DNA of 64,000 nt. Source: Metaphire vulgaris (taxonomy: Eukaryota > Annelida > Clitellata > Crassiclitellata > Megascolecidae). Below, one piece after another: positions 39,492-51,245 of the stretch. Location: assembly GCA_018105865.1 (NCBI GenBank), contig CM030837.1, positions 5,635,475 to 5,699,474 on the forward strand. The letters run 5' to 3'. Position 1 is the first letter of the stretch. Every line of letters starts with the position of its first letter. The notes under the pieces were generated by a model. It was not told where the DNA came from, did no database searches, and was given only the letters and a program-made list of their open reading frames with translations. Position numbers and translations under genes: made by a program.

Positions 39492-39753
39492 CAGAGACGT
39501 CATTTCACTGTTTTTCAGGGGGGGGCAAAGCACTTTCGACCTGACAAGTTACAAGTTTGCGAAAAAGCTGACGACCTTTTTTTGCTTGTCAGCCAATTTT
39601 CACGGTTAGTTAAAGTAGTTACTTCAAATTACTCGACATCATCAAGCACTCCTTTAGGGCGTGTACAATCTAAATAACACAAACATTGGCAAAAAAAATT
39701 GTCCCTCAAAATCAGGGGGCAAATGCCCCCCTGCCCCCCAAATGACGTCCCTG
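39492..39753. mobile_element. hAT-like non-autonomous element, family J
   Basis: Ends CAGAGACGTCATTT and AAATGACGTCCCTG, flanked by CTATTTGG at 39484-39491 and 39754-39761. Contains CTGACGACCTTTTTTTGCTT. Confidence 0.87.
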
Positions 39754-40310
39754 CTATTTGGCCGGTGTGCTTTGAATTGGAGGAGGGGGAATGCTCACAT
39801 TAAGCAAAATTTTGCAAACAGTCTACAAATCTCAAAAGTTCTACATCCGCGTCCGGGAGGTGCCTTTGTTTACGTTCAGAGTCATCAGGACTCAGGAGTC
39901 GGCCTATACACATTCCCGGCTCCCGATCAGGGGATTCAGGCTTCAGTGAAAACTTGCGATAACCAGTATGTTGAGGTTTTGCAAAGCACATAAAAATGAT
40001 ACAAACCTGAAACAATTTTAACATTTAGAATCTATTTTTGAGCAAGACATTAGGCTGCTATCCTGTGATTCCTGTATATATTTAGTTGCAGTTGCAAACT
40101 TGCAATATTAGCCTGCAGCCCTGCAACTGTCCAGCTTAGCAAAATAGCGAAGATTTGAAAAAATACTCTCGACACCTTCGCTTACACGCGAAGTCTTTCT
40201 GTTAATGACGACGCTGGCAGGCACCATGCCGCACCAATTATAAAGCGTTCAGAGCTCTGTCGATCCTGTCGTCGCAGTCTCACTTTGACTGCTCTGAACA
40301 ACTACTGGAC

Positions 40311-40427
40311 CAGTGGCGGGGATAAAGACATCCCACCCTGGGATGACAAATTGTAAACCAGTGTCTGGGATGTCACAAACCAGTGACGGGGATAATCCCT
40401 GGCATCCCCCCTACAAATCCCACCCTG
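40311..40427. repeat. hAT-like composite fragment
   Basis: Starts CAGTGGCGGGGAT; the right end AAATCCCACCCTG resembles a family A terminus. Two GGGGATAA...ATCCC units lie inside. No target duplication was found. Confidence 0.35.
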
Positions 40428-40439
40428 CTGTCAAATAGC

Positions 40440-41105
40440 CTAATTTCCACGTCTGCTTGGTATCTTCATATGCGCAGAGTCGATCGTCTGGCGCCAGTAT
40501 TGACGACCTTTCATTCTTACTAAGCAGTAAGGCTCTGCTCGCTCTTGAGGGCATCGCGCCAAGACGAGTCGGACGACAGAGCGTAAGATTCGGCATCTGA
40601 CCCTTTCTTATTCCGATAGACCCTCTCGAGACGACGCGCTCGCCGTCGAGCCTGTCGACAGTCACCATCGTAAAAGGGCCGGTGGATCCGGGGTCGCACG
40701 GTCAGCTTTGTCATCGGTGCAATGTCATCTAAGATTTCGGTGATGAGTGGTGACAGACTGGTAGCGAAGCGCCAGATCAGCTGCAGTAGAGCTGGGGTCG
40801 ACCGGTGTACAGAGCGGTGACCGAACCGTTCAACGAACCGTTCAACCTTGAAATGTTTCCAACTCTTCCGTAAAATTGTAGTGTACTGCATGTTCAGCGC
40901 TGCAACAGGTAATGTCCAATGAATTAGTTTATGGTCAGACATTCCGACCTCAATTAACTGCAACCGCGTCACGTGGAGCACACTTTTCAGACGTTATAAC
41001 CACGTCAAAAAGGCCGCCATGTTCATGGGTCGGGTCCCGAACGAATTGCTTCAGCTCAAACGAGGAGATAAGTTGCTCAAGCATTGTTATTGTAGACTTT
41101 GGTTT
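40440..41105 (-). pseudogene. LINE endonuclease-to-RT linker fragment
   Basis: Minus strand, from 41105: LEQLISSFELKQFVRDPTHE, GGLFDVVITSEKC, then EVGMSDHKLIHWTLP (the SDH-x-LI-x-W end of the APE-like endonuclease), LRKSWKHFKVERFVERFG and RPRIHRPFYDGDCRQARRRA. This order is that of CR1/L2-like ORF2 proteins. At least one frame change separates the first blocks. It ends near 40440 beside a short hAT-like fragment. Confidence 0.7.
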
Positions 41106-41766
41106 ATGTTACTCCATTTATAGCCAGCATTTCCGTTGGCTTTTAAGTTTATAATATCGAGTAACTGTAATAACCTTATGATCAAAAGAGCCTTATAGAA
41201 ATTCTCTGCAGGCTAATATCACTTTTGGTTTATTAATTAAACTTTGCCAAGCACATGATGTCCACATCAGACATAGACATAATATGGCAGACTTATGAAT
41301 AATATATGTTATAATATATGTTATAATATGTGTTATATATATATATATATTATATATATATTATAAGTAATATCCGTGTTTGATTATTTTCAGATATTGA
41401 TGATGGTAAAATGTTTCTTTTGAGGGGTGTACATAGTGTTAAATATAAAGTTTTGTTTTCTGCTTTGAAAGTTTTGCTAAATCTGTCAATTTTATGTTGC
41501 TTCCTTGTTAAGTGTATTACTCTGTTAATATACATTGATTACTTGATTTATACCAGGGAAAAGATAAAATAAAGACCAATGAAGATGCTATTGGATTGGA
41601 TGATGAAGACAGTTGCACAGCGTCACAAGACCTATGCAGAAATTAATGAAGAAAATGAAGAGGCAAGGCACAGAGAGGAATGGAAACAATAGAGCCCCTG
41701 AATCTGTCGGAATACAGAGATCCTGATGGTGACAGAATAATTACATCCTTATTATGTTCCTTATAA

Positions 41767-41944
41767 GGGACCATCCACAAATGACGTAACGCACCTAGGG
41801 GGAGGTCAAAGGCGAGGAGAGGAGGAGGGTCGGCGCTTTGTTACGTCTATTTTAGGGGTGTCTGTCTTTTTGTTACGAAGCGTTACGTAGGAGAGGGGGG
41901 TCAAAAACGGCCAAAATCGCGTTACGTCATTTATGGATGGCCCC
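41767..41944. mobile_element. PIF/Harbinger-like MITE, family 2, with TAA duplication
   Basis: Ends GGGACCATCCACAAATGACG and CGTCATTTATGGATGGCCCC, flanked by TAA on both sides (41764-41766, 41945-41947), the 3-bp duplication typical of PIF/Harbinger. Confidence 0.72.
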
Positions 41945-42814
41945 TAAACAGAATCACGCCAGGCTACAATTGCGCCTTGTGCCTGTTTGGCCCATTGGCC
42001 TTCGAATGAGGCCCTCGCCGATCAGACTGCTCACAGATATGTCATGGGGGGACATAAGGATTTTCAAACGAGTTTGGTGGGGCACGGCCTAAAAAAGGTT
42101 GGGAACCACTGCTCTACGGATTTGCTCGGGTGCCCCTGCCCGAGGCCGGATGGGTCCGGACTCGCGGACCCACCCCCTAGCACCGCCCCTGGTTTTAACT
42201 AGTGCTTGGCACTAGTTAAACTAGTTTTACTAGTGCTTAGCACACTTTGTCATCGTGTTACCATTACTGTGCTAAGGTTGAAACTGTAGGCCTAATCATC
42301 TAGCATAGCTGACAGATTTAAGAAAGTAGACTACTAGCCACCCAACAGCCTAAGAGGTTCGATAGGTTTAAGTATATATGTCTATGTTGAAAAATTTCAG
42401 GTCTGACAAGATGTTTCATTTGTGAAATTTTTGCTTTTAGCCAAACAAGCTCCAGAACCGAGTCCATCAAAAAGTGGGGGTGGGGGGCATAAACGTAAAT
42501 TTGGATGAAAATGTTGGATCCAAACCCAAACATCTCTCTCTTCCCTCCCATTCATTTGCAAAGCCATCTCTCAAAAAGTGGGAGGGGCTCGAGCCTAGCG
42601 GACCAATAGAAGTTCACGCCTATGGTTTCAAGAATAATATAATTATTCTTGCGGCTAATAGCAAAAGCATTTCTGAAAGCATATTGAATAGGCGTTAGGC
42701 CCAGAGCGAGGACCACAATGCTTCACTCATCCAATCTAGTGTCCCCTAGTATTTAGGCTTATTTTGAAATCATTTACCCTGTAGTATAGCCATTACTATC
42801 AGGCCTCTAATTCA

Positions 42815-43091
42815 CAGGGACGTCATTTTAGGGGCAGGGGCATTTGCCCAGGATTTTGAGGGAAAAAATTTTTCCTTGTGTTATTTAGTATTTAGTTTTT
42901 ACATGTCCTAAATCACACCTGATATGATGTGGAGTAGTCTAGTCTGAAACGTAACTAACGCCCCTGTTTATAAACGGCTGAATCGAGCAAAAAAAATTAT
43001 TGTCATTTGATATCTTTTTCTTCTTTGATTGTTATCTTGTCAGGTCAAAAGTGTTTTGCCCCCCCTGAAAAACAGTGAAATGACGTCTCTG
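42815..43091. mobile_element. hAT-like non-autonomous element, family J, inverted copy
   Basis: Ends CAGGGACGTCATTT and AAATGACGTCTCTG, flanked by CTAATTCA at 42807-42814 and 43092-43099. Internal sequence matches 39492-39753 in reverse. A family J end without partner lies at about 46383-46420. Confidence 0.87.
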
Positions 43092-43162
43092 CTAATTCAT
43101 TCCATCTAGCTACCATGCAGTCTACCACTTCGGCACTAAAAAATGCGGAGACGTTTTAGGGG

Positions 43163-43361
43163 CAGGGACGTAGCCAGGAATTTGATTTGGGAGGGTATAA
43201 ATATTTGGGGTGGGTATAAACCTTAACTATAGTACCACATAAACCATATAAACTACATATAACTACATATAAATCACATAAAAATTTTTAAGATAGACTG
43301 ATTTTGGGGTGGTATACCGTATGGGCCTATACACCGATATACCCCCGTCGCTACGCCCCTG
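43163..43361. mobile_element. hAT-like element, family E
   Basis: Ends CAGGGACGTAGCC and GTCGCTACGCCCCTG match those of 46669-47814. Flanks (TTTAGGGG and TTTATCTT) do not match convincingly, so the target duplication is decayed or the left edge is rearranged. Confidence 0.65.
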
Positions 43362-43364
43362 TTT

Positions 43365-43480
43365 ATCTTTTTCCGTTGTTAATCTCATTCCATCTATTAT
43401 TGTCATTTGATATCTTTCGAAGTCTTCTTTGATGTTATCTATCCACTTTTTCATGGGTCTTCCTCTTCCTTCTTACATAC
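43365..43480 (-). repeat. Short LINE ORF2 C-terminal fragment
   Basis: Minus strand reads MKKWIDNIKEDFERYQMT then MRLTTEKDK, matching the GRPKMRWIDNVKEDC...A-x-RLA-x-D pattern of endonuclease/RT LINEs. A hAT-like element (43163-43361) abuts its 3' side, so the insertion probably cut it. Confidence 0.5.
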
Positions 43481-43498
43481 ATACATTTCATAAACATT

Positions 43499-43502
<4 letters not shown>

Positions 43503-43562
<60 letters not shown>
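43503..43562. repeat. (TA)n microsatellite
   Basis: About 30 TA units between LINE debris and a hAT-like nest. Similar arrays lie at 21681-21712, 41333-41361, 45415-45463 and 47620-47670. Confidence 0.95.
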
Positions 43563-43567
<5 letters not shown>

Positions 43568-43643
43568 CACAAACCAATTAATTATATAATATCAGATTTA
43601 TCATTTTAGTGCGTGAACGCATAGGCGTAAGCTCGGATGAAAA

Positions 43644-44153
43644 CAATGGCGTTTCCAGTGGCGTTCCTAGGCTTGGTGGTCACCCGGTGCGGAAATATGG
43701 TGACGAGCAAAAAAAGGTTATCGTTCTTCTGGAGATGAAAACGTTGGTGACAAGCAAAAAATTCTTAGTTTGGCGTCACCCCTCTACTGGGTGTCACCCC
43801 TCTACTGGGTGTCACCCGGTGCGGTCCGCACCCCCGCACCCTCTAAGAACGCCACTGGGCGTAGCCAGGATTTTCGGAAGGAGGGGTTTCGTTTTGACCC
43901 TGACCCAACTTCGAAAAATCTCGAGAAGCAGAAAAGGCCATCACTGTCTTTTTTCCTTGTTCACTTCAAAAATGCAAAAATAGCTGACAAGCAAAAACAA
44001 AAAAGGTCATCGCCTCTCATATGTTACTTTAAAAATTTTTCCCAAAACCGTGTCCGAAAATAAAAAATGCATGGAAACACATTTACACTGTAAATAATTG
44101 TTCCTCACCAGCCAAGGGGGTTTTAACCCCAACCCCTCTTGGCTACGCCACAG
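43644..44153. mobile_element. hAT-like element containing a second hAT-like insertion
   Basis: Starts CAATGGCG and ends GGCTACGCCACAG; flanks GATGAAAA (43636-43643) and GATGAAAG (44154-44161). The host sequence rejoined across it matches the repeat at about 52869-53010 (AAGCTAGGATGAAAAGTGGG), supporting the boundaries. Confidence 0.6.
43656..43857. mobile_element. Inner hAT-like element
   Basis: Ends CAGTGGCGTTCCTAGG and AAGAACGCCACTG, with flanks GGCGTTTC and GGCGTAGC (6 of 8). Lies in the left terminus of the 43644-44153 element. Contains GTGACGAGCAAAAAAAGG and GTGACAAGCAAAAAATTC. Confidence 0.6.
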
Positions 44154-45267
44154 GATGAAAGAGTGTGAGTGGGGGGGGGGCAACCCACAAGGCCTATACC
44201 TTTCTCATTCCCTAGCCTCTCAAAAAATGAGCGTGTGTGGGGGTGGGTGGGCTCGTGCTTAACGCGCATAGGCCTACGCAAGAACGTCAGACATTTCAGG
44301 ATTATCCAGGGTATTTCCCTGTTGATTTGGACTGCAGTCGAAATACATGCATGCATGTGGGCCTATAGGCGCGTGGACTAGGTGTAGGCCTAATCGTTGA
44401 CAATTTATCCGTAACCTACAGGGTACATGCATTTTGAAAGCAAACACTATGCAGTCGTATTAAGTAGGCCCCTATACAAAAAAATCGCTGGGTTTCCTCA
44501 GCAAGATGCTGTAACCGACGCCAATCGCTTATCGTGCCCGCAGTTTCACAGTAGGCGATAGGCCTATAGCCTAATACTATTAGCCGATTATAGGCCTAAT
44601 AAATAGACTACTCTGTTGCGTCTGCAGAGACTCTAGTTACAGTAGTTAGGTCTGCATGTGAAGGCATAAATCTGCATATTCATCATTCTCTTCTCTTCCT
44701 CGTCTCTTTAGCCGTCATGCAGATGGGCAATGGGCATGTGGAAAGTGTCCACCGACGTTTGAACTAACTGCTCGGCCTGTATAACTGCTGTAAACAGCTC
44801 TACAGCAGGCGATCTATTCGGCACCTTCGAATTAAAACTGATTTTTTTTTATATGCACAATAGAATTTCCTAGCTGCATCCGACCATAGCAGCCTACAAC
44901 ACTCGTATTCAAGGTAGGTGCAGGTTGCCTATTTATACATCAAGTAGCATAGGCCCGCTGCTTGAAAAAAGGTTTCGAAATTCATTTCACGTCTGTACAT
45001 GTTTTGTCGTAAGAAGCATACCATAGATATTAGTAGAATAACAGTAGGCCTCCTTGATAGGTTTATATTTATATACAACGTAGCGCGTTACTTTTAAACT
45101 GTAATTTACGCTGTTGAAGCTGTTCCCGTGCGTTACCACTGGAAAAAAGAACCGATTGTAAGTAAAACGCGCATTAATGCATATCGACATAAACGAATCT
45201 TGAAAAAAGGAGTGGGAACGCCGTTCCCGTGCTCCCCCATTGAACAAAGCACTTAGGCATATAATAT

Positions 45268-45410
45268 TATGTCTGCCAGTCCACAGACCACTGAAACAAT
45301 TTCCTTAGATCTTCCTTTAAATTTTGAGCATCATCCTCCGAGTCTATATTTCTACATATCTTTGTATCATCGGCAAACTTTGAAATTTTGGATAGTAATC
45401 CTTCATCGGT

Positions 45411-45467
<57 letters not shown>

Positions 45468-46225
45468 TAGAAAAACGTTGCTGAGCCCTGAGGCACTCCA
45501 CTAATAGCTCTTGCCCATTCCGAATGGCCTCCCTAATGCCAACCTTCTGTCTTCTTCCCTTCAACCAATTTTGAATCCATCTGAGAATATTTCCCCTTAT
45601 TCCACAGGCCTTCAGTTTGTCAGCCAGCTTTATGTGTGGCACTTTATAAAAAGCTTTGGCAAAATCTAAATATATTATGTCTACTGCCTTACCTTCATAT
45701 AGTTTATCAAAAACCTCCACAAGAAAGTCCAACAGGTTGGTCAGGCATGGACGCCCCTTTGTAAATCCGTGCTGACTATCTTTAACAATTTTATGCCTAG
45801 CCAAATGTTCCAAAATGCTCTCTTTCAGTAGGCCTATTTTCCCCATAACTTTACCGATTACAGAAGTTAGGCTCACTGGTCTGTAATTGCTTGGTTCACT
45901 TCGTTTTCCCTTCTTGAACAGTGGTGACTATAATGCATCTCTCCAGTCTTGTGGTACTACTCCAGTTCTGAGTGATTCATTGATTATCAAAGCAATTGCA
46001 TGTCCTATTTAATTTCGAACCTTGTAAAAAAACTTCGGATGTAAGCCATCTAATCCTGGGCTCTTGTCTGTCTTTAAATTGGTCAAAACCTTGATAACAC
46101 ATTCTTTTGTACACGCTATATCTGTTAGCATTTCTTCTTCGTTTCCATCGAACACAATTTTGGCTTCTGGCATAGTATTTGTATTTTCCTCTGTAAATAC
46201 TGAAAAAATAGTTATTTAAAATCTG
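45268..46225 (-). pseudogene. Truncated Jockey/CR1-like LINE reverse transcriptase with a (TA)n interruption
   Basis: Minus strand, from the right: NNYFFSVFTEENT, VIKVLTNLKTDKSPGLDG, SPLFKKGKRSEPSNY, SLTSVIGKV, DSQHGFTKGRPCLTNLLDFL, DIIYLDFAKAFYKVPH (palm motif A region) and SGVPQGS. After a (TA)n array come LLSKISKFADDTKICRN (FADD box) and LKEDLRKLFQWSVDWQ. Two in-frame stops (46009-46011 and 45928-45930) and a frameshift near GVPQGS show it is dead. It is cut at about 46225 (5') and 45268 (3'). Confidence 0.85.
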
Positions 46226-46710
46226 TGCAGTTTTTGGCCAATTTGGGGCAAACTTTGGGCAATTTTGGTAAATTTATTTGTTGACAATTTTTTTGCAAAT
46301 TTTTGGCAATTTTGGCGATTTTTTAACATTTCACATTAATTAATTAATTTAATAGCCTACATTATAAATTATTTCTTCATTTCCTGGGGGCACGGCCCCT
46401 CCCCAAATGACGTCCCTGACAAGCAAAAAGAAAAAAGTCGTCTCATATATTAAATAATTGCTGAAAAGCAAACAAGTAAATATATGCTGACAAGCAAAAA
46501 AGGTCGTCATTTACATCTTTGTTTATCGCCGGGCCCGGGTAAAACTGTACCCTCTGTCCCCCCTCTCGTCGACCCTGGTAGGCAAAGCAGTGGACTGTTA
46601 GTGCACATTAGCTGTTAGCTTTATGGTGTTAAATCGATATAGAAGTCAGCTTGCACAGCGATCAAATCCAGGGACGTAGCGACGGGGCGTGGGGTATATC
46701 GATATATATA

Positions 46711-47616
46711 CAGTGATGGGAACTAGTTAACTAAAAAAGTTATAACTATTAGTTTAACTGGAAAAATTTAGTTGTAGCAATAGTTTAACTACTTTTTCTT
46801 AACTAGTTACAGCAATAGTTTAACTGCTTTTTAAAATAGTTACAACTAAAAGTTTAACTATTTATACCCAACTTTTTATTTATACGGTACTGCTTATTTC
46901 TTATTGCTTTTTGTACTGAAACATGAAAATGAACTACACTAGTCTTGCTGACATTGTTGTTGATCCTTCTAATAGTGAGTTAATCACATTAGTTGATGCA
47001 ATAACTGTCTGCATAAGTCTTCAGGGGCAGTTGCACATTGGGGATGACTGAGGAAGCATCCCCACCAGCCTGACCACACCAGCCCACCAAAATTGGCGTG
47101 TGGCTTTGATGAATTTAAGAGAAAATTTGTTGGTATTTATTTCTTGATAGTACTTTAGTCTAATAGTCTACTTACTGACTAACTATAGTTTGGTTTTGCA
47201 CTATGACTTTGTACAACCAGACTAAAATGCTTTTATACATTGTCAATTCTGAGCATTATATTTCATAAATCAAATCTACAGATTTCTTCTAAACCATTTA
47301 CATTTAATTCCTTTGACAATTGGCGGATTTTCTTAGAAATTCACTGCATCCCCACACAAGAGTTCTTGGAGCCGCCACTGCAAGTCTTCATAGATTACGG
47401 CGATTTCTTTGTATTAAATTGAAAGGAGTCGAATAATAAAATATTTACAAAAAAGTTGCAAAATAGTTGGAAATAGTTTAACTACTTTAAAAAAAGTTTA
47501 GTTTAACTTTTTCTTGAAAATTTTAACTATTAGTTAAAATAATAGTTTAACTACAAATATTTAGTTGAAAAAAAAAGTTTAGTTTAACTACTTTTTTCCA
47601 ACTAACCTGCCCATCA

Positions 47617-47619
<3 letters not shown>
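46711..47619. mobile_element. Middle hAT-like element
   Basis: Ends CAGTGATGGG and CCCATCACTG, inserted in (TA)n so that TATATATA flanks both sides. The interior is rich in AGTTTAACTA-type repeats in both orientations. Confidence 0.75.
47022..47380. mobile_element. Innermost hAT-like element
   Basis: Starts CAGGGGCAGTTGC and ends GGAGCCGCCACTG; flanks TAAGTCTT and CAAGTCTT agree at 7 of 8. The right end matches family H (CAGTGGCGGCTCC). Confidence 0.6.
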
Positions 47620-47672
<53 letters not shown>

Positions 47673-48062
47673 ACAAAATCAGTCTTCCTTAATGTCTTTA
47701 TGTGATTTACACGTGGTTATATGTGGTTTATAAGGTTTATGTGGTTTATAGTTAAGATTTATACCCACCCAAAATATTTATACCCTCCCAAATCAAATTC
47801 CTGGCTACGCCCTGATCAAATCCAACTCCCATTTTGAACCGCTGTACAAGTGGTAAACGTTCCTCGACAGATATTACCGTGTAAAACGTTTTGTCGTTTG
47901 CCTCTGTTTAGCATGACTCACTAGACTGACCATGATCAATAATTATGGCAGGGGACACTTTATGGCATGACACCGGCGGCCAACCAAGCCGCTCTTCGCT
48001 TAGGCGTCGATAAATTGGTAGCAGCGCTAAGCTGCGAAGGTAAAATGCAGGTCTAGAGAAAG

Positions 48063-48526
48063 TAATGGCAACCTCCTCTGATTATTAAAAAGTTACACTG
48101 GCTGCCGGTAGAACAGAGAATTGTATTTAAGACTGGTGTCCTTGCATGTTTTTAAAATACTGCAGTCTGGCCAACCTCAATATTTAAAATCTATGTTAAA
48201 CCATCCGAAACATTATCATTCAACTAGATTTGCTGATTCATTGTTAAATGTACCTAGAACAAACACTGAAATTGGTAAGAGAGCTTTTTCTATTTCTGGG
48301 CCAAAAATCTGTAACTCTCTCCCTCTGGTTGTCAGATCTTCCAATAAACTGAGCATTTTCAGATCCAAGCTTAAATACATTTCTTCCAATTAGCATTTCC
48401 TCCACAGTCTGTCTTGCTGTTTCCCTCTGACTCATCTCTGGAATAACCTGGTCTTTTGCGGATGGATTTGAAGTAGGCCTACCATCGATTGATACCCTGA
48501 GTATTAGAAATGGTGCTATAGAAGTG

Positions 48527-48599
<73 letters not shown>
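48063..48599 (+). pseudogene. LINE ORF2 C-terminal end with (TTA)n tail
   Basis: Reads PPLIIKKLHWLPVEQRIVFK, and after a frameshift FADSLLNVPRTNTEIGKRAF, SISGPKICNSLPLVVRSSNK and LSIFRSKLK, then a gap and a 69-base TTA array (48531-48599). Family wording LHWLPV...RAFS...WNSLP is CR1/L2-like. It is dead from frame damage and 5' truncation. Confidence 0.75.
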
Positions 48600-49292
48600 G
48601 GCGTAAACCGTCTGAATCGCTGCTTGCCTAGTACCGGAGATCAGCGCCGAAAACCTCACGCTCGTTCGAGTACGGGACTAACTCTACCTTTTTTATTGTA
48701 GGCCTGCATAAATTCGTGGTCAGTACATACAAAATGTTGGATGTGTCAAGTTCTGTCAACGTGTTGGAATAATAATTTTAATAGGTTAATACGAGTCTAG
48801 TATAGTGGATACTGCATGGATAGCGTTTTGAGTAAGAGATAATTAGATCAGATTAGGCTTAGTCAGAGTTTAACTTAATATTAGTCATTAGGAACTTGGA
48901 TTATGTAGCACCAGCATAACCTTGATATTATATTTAAAATACCTGGGTGGTCTTTTTCTATTTGCCCTCTCTTCTTCCTCCCTTCCATCGAGCAATGTTT
49001 CATAGGAACCTGCTAGCTAGCTTGCAATGCACCCTGTCGCCTGACTGTGGGCTAATTATAATCTGTTGTAACCTGATGAGAGTTAATATTAATGTACGGA
49101 GTTGACGATTGCTAATGCAGTGGGCAGTCGACAGTCGGCAGTCAGCCGATTGTTATTAAACACTTCACACCGAGAATGGTCTTATACATTTAATAATAAT
49201 AGGGCGAGGGTAATAATAATAGGGCGAGGGTGCTTTCCACTAAACTAAAAGTGCAGTGACTATGGGCAGAGCCGCTGAGAGAAAGTCCAGGC

Positions 49293-49461
49293 CAGTGTTT
49301 AATCTAGACTCCTGGACTCCGGGGGGAAACTGACAAAACCGGGGAGAATTCTGCTAGGGGCCGCTGTTAGTCCATGTAGTATTCCAAAATTTCCGGGGGG
49401 AATTTGAAATTTCCGGGGGGGAAGAGCAATTTCCCCCGGAAACGGCCTAGATTAAACACTG
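49293..49461. mobile_element. hAT-like non-autonomous element, family M
   Basis: Ends CAGTGTTTAATCTAG and CTAGATTAAACACTG, with flanks GTCCAGGC and CTCCAGGC (7 of 8). The core is GGGG/CCCC-rich. Confidence 0.8.
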
Positions 49462-50190
49462 CTCCAGGCCCCGCTACATGGTAGGCGAGTGGGCCTTTAT
49501 AGGCCTACAAAGTTCAACTAATTGTTTCTCTCGGCGGTCCCGACCCCTGTGTAGGCCTGTACTGTAGAGCCTCATGAATAAATGTTTATTATTATTTATA
49601 TCTGATAATCAGCAGGATATTTGGATCAATGTTTTTCTTCACATGAAAAATTAATTGAAATAAAATTAAATCAAGAGTTTTTAAGTTTTTTAGAATGACA
49701 ATCTTTTAAACTATAATGGAATAATAGGCCTATAGGCCTATACACAAGCAATGAATTTAATACTAGATTGACTACAGGCTCATAGACCTAACAGTTAATC
49801 AGTTATGTCAATTATTATAGTTGATATATATAATACCAATGCTAAATTTACGTCAGTCTGAATTTTAAAATTAGACCTACTACATGTAGGTCTAATTCCT
49901 AAGTCTATAGATTATCGATTAATTATCACAATTAGGCCTACTGTTTTAGTAACTTATCAATGTAGGCCTACTTTGTCTAATTAAATGCTCCGTCACAACA
50001 GGAAGCCTCTAATGTCAACCATGGAAACCTTAATAAATACTGTATTTATTTAGGCTTCCATGTGTCAACCCAGTTCGCCACGGCGTCGACTCACGGTACT
50101 CACCTGATTCTCTCCAGACTCATAATTGGAAAGTTAATCTTTCTTGATTTCATATACCGATAATTGGACTGACTCGCAGGATCTGGATTA

Positions 50191-50618
50191 GGGGCTGTCC
50201 ATTAATTACGTCAAGAAATTAGGGGAGGGATTTGAAAAAGTTTGGCAGTTGTTGACAGGGGAGGGGGTCAAGAGAAGTTGACGTCAACAAATTCATTTTT
50301 TATAAATGATAAAAATAGAAAATTTCACGGAATTGATTGATTGATAATTCAATACTATTGATTACAACGGAAAAAGTCTGATAAGCAAGACAAATGGTCA
50401 TCACCACCTCATTATGACACTTGATGAACAAAAGAAAGGGAAAAGGTCTCATCGCTGCAAAAATAATAACCTTCTAAACTTTTTAGGGGGACCCGTCATT
50501 GGTCTTAGTGGGGGGACATAATAATAGGGTCACTGAAAGTTGACAGTTGTTGACACTTGACAAGGGGGAGGCAGTCAAAATTTGCCCAAAATTGTTGACA
50601 TAATTAATGGACAGCCCC
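50191..50618. mobile_element. PIF/Harbinger-like MITE, family 1, with TTA duplication
   Basis: Starts GGGGCTGTCCATTAATTACG and ends TAATTAATGGACAGCCCC, flanked by TTA. Contains GTCTGATAAGCAAGAC and CATCACCACC words. Confidence 0.75.
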
Positions 50619-51084
50619 TTATGGAGGATAATGGTATTATGTGGCGTCATAGACAGGCACGTCGGAACGAATTTTTAGCAGGGGTGCAGATTTGATCTTC
50701 TTTTAAAAGTCCTGACAAGCAAAAATTGGTCACCACTCTTCAGTTGCGGCTCCACGGAGGGGGGCAGGGGGCCCGTGCCCCCTATTGAGTGCCTGGCCCC
50801 CAAGTGACCCCCCATTTGGGACCCTATACTTAATGCTGCATACATTAAACAACAAATGGTTGCCCCCATGATTTGATCTTTTAAAACGGCCCCCACAAGT
50901 CAAAAAGAGCCGCCACACTCCCACTCTTCCTTTAGCGTATTTCAAAAGCCCTGACAAGCAAAAGAATTTATACCCGTCTTTTATTGTCATATTTTATCTT
51001 CTTTTCAAAAATCATGACAGAAAAAAACAGCCTCATCTTCCAGGGATGCGGATGCACCTCTGCAATCCCACTTCGTACGGGCAT

Positions 51085-51245
51085 CAGGGTTTAATCTAGG
51101 CCGTTTCCGGGAGAAAATTGGCCTCCCCCGGAAATTTTAAATTCCCCGGAAATTTTGGCATACTACATGAAGAGCAGGCCCCTAGTAGAATTTCCCCCGG
51201 ATTTGTCAGTCCCTCCCGGAGTCCAGGAGTCTAGATTAAACACTG
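51085..51245. mobile_element. hAT-like non-autonomous element, family M, inverted copy
   Basis: Starts CAGGGTTTAATCTAGG and ends CTAGATTAAACACTG, flanked exactly by ACGGGCAT at 51077-51084 and 51246-51253. Confidence 0.87.

Larger units (their letters stand above)
46669..47814. mobile_element. Outer hAT-like element of a three-level nest, family E
   Basis: Ends CAGGGACGTAGC and GGCTACGCCCTG, flanked by ATCAAATC at 46661-46668 and 47815-47822. Its own sequence resumes at about 47671 after the inner insertions and a (TA)n array. Confidence 0.82.
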
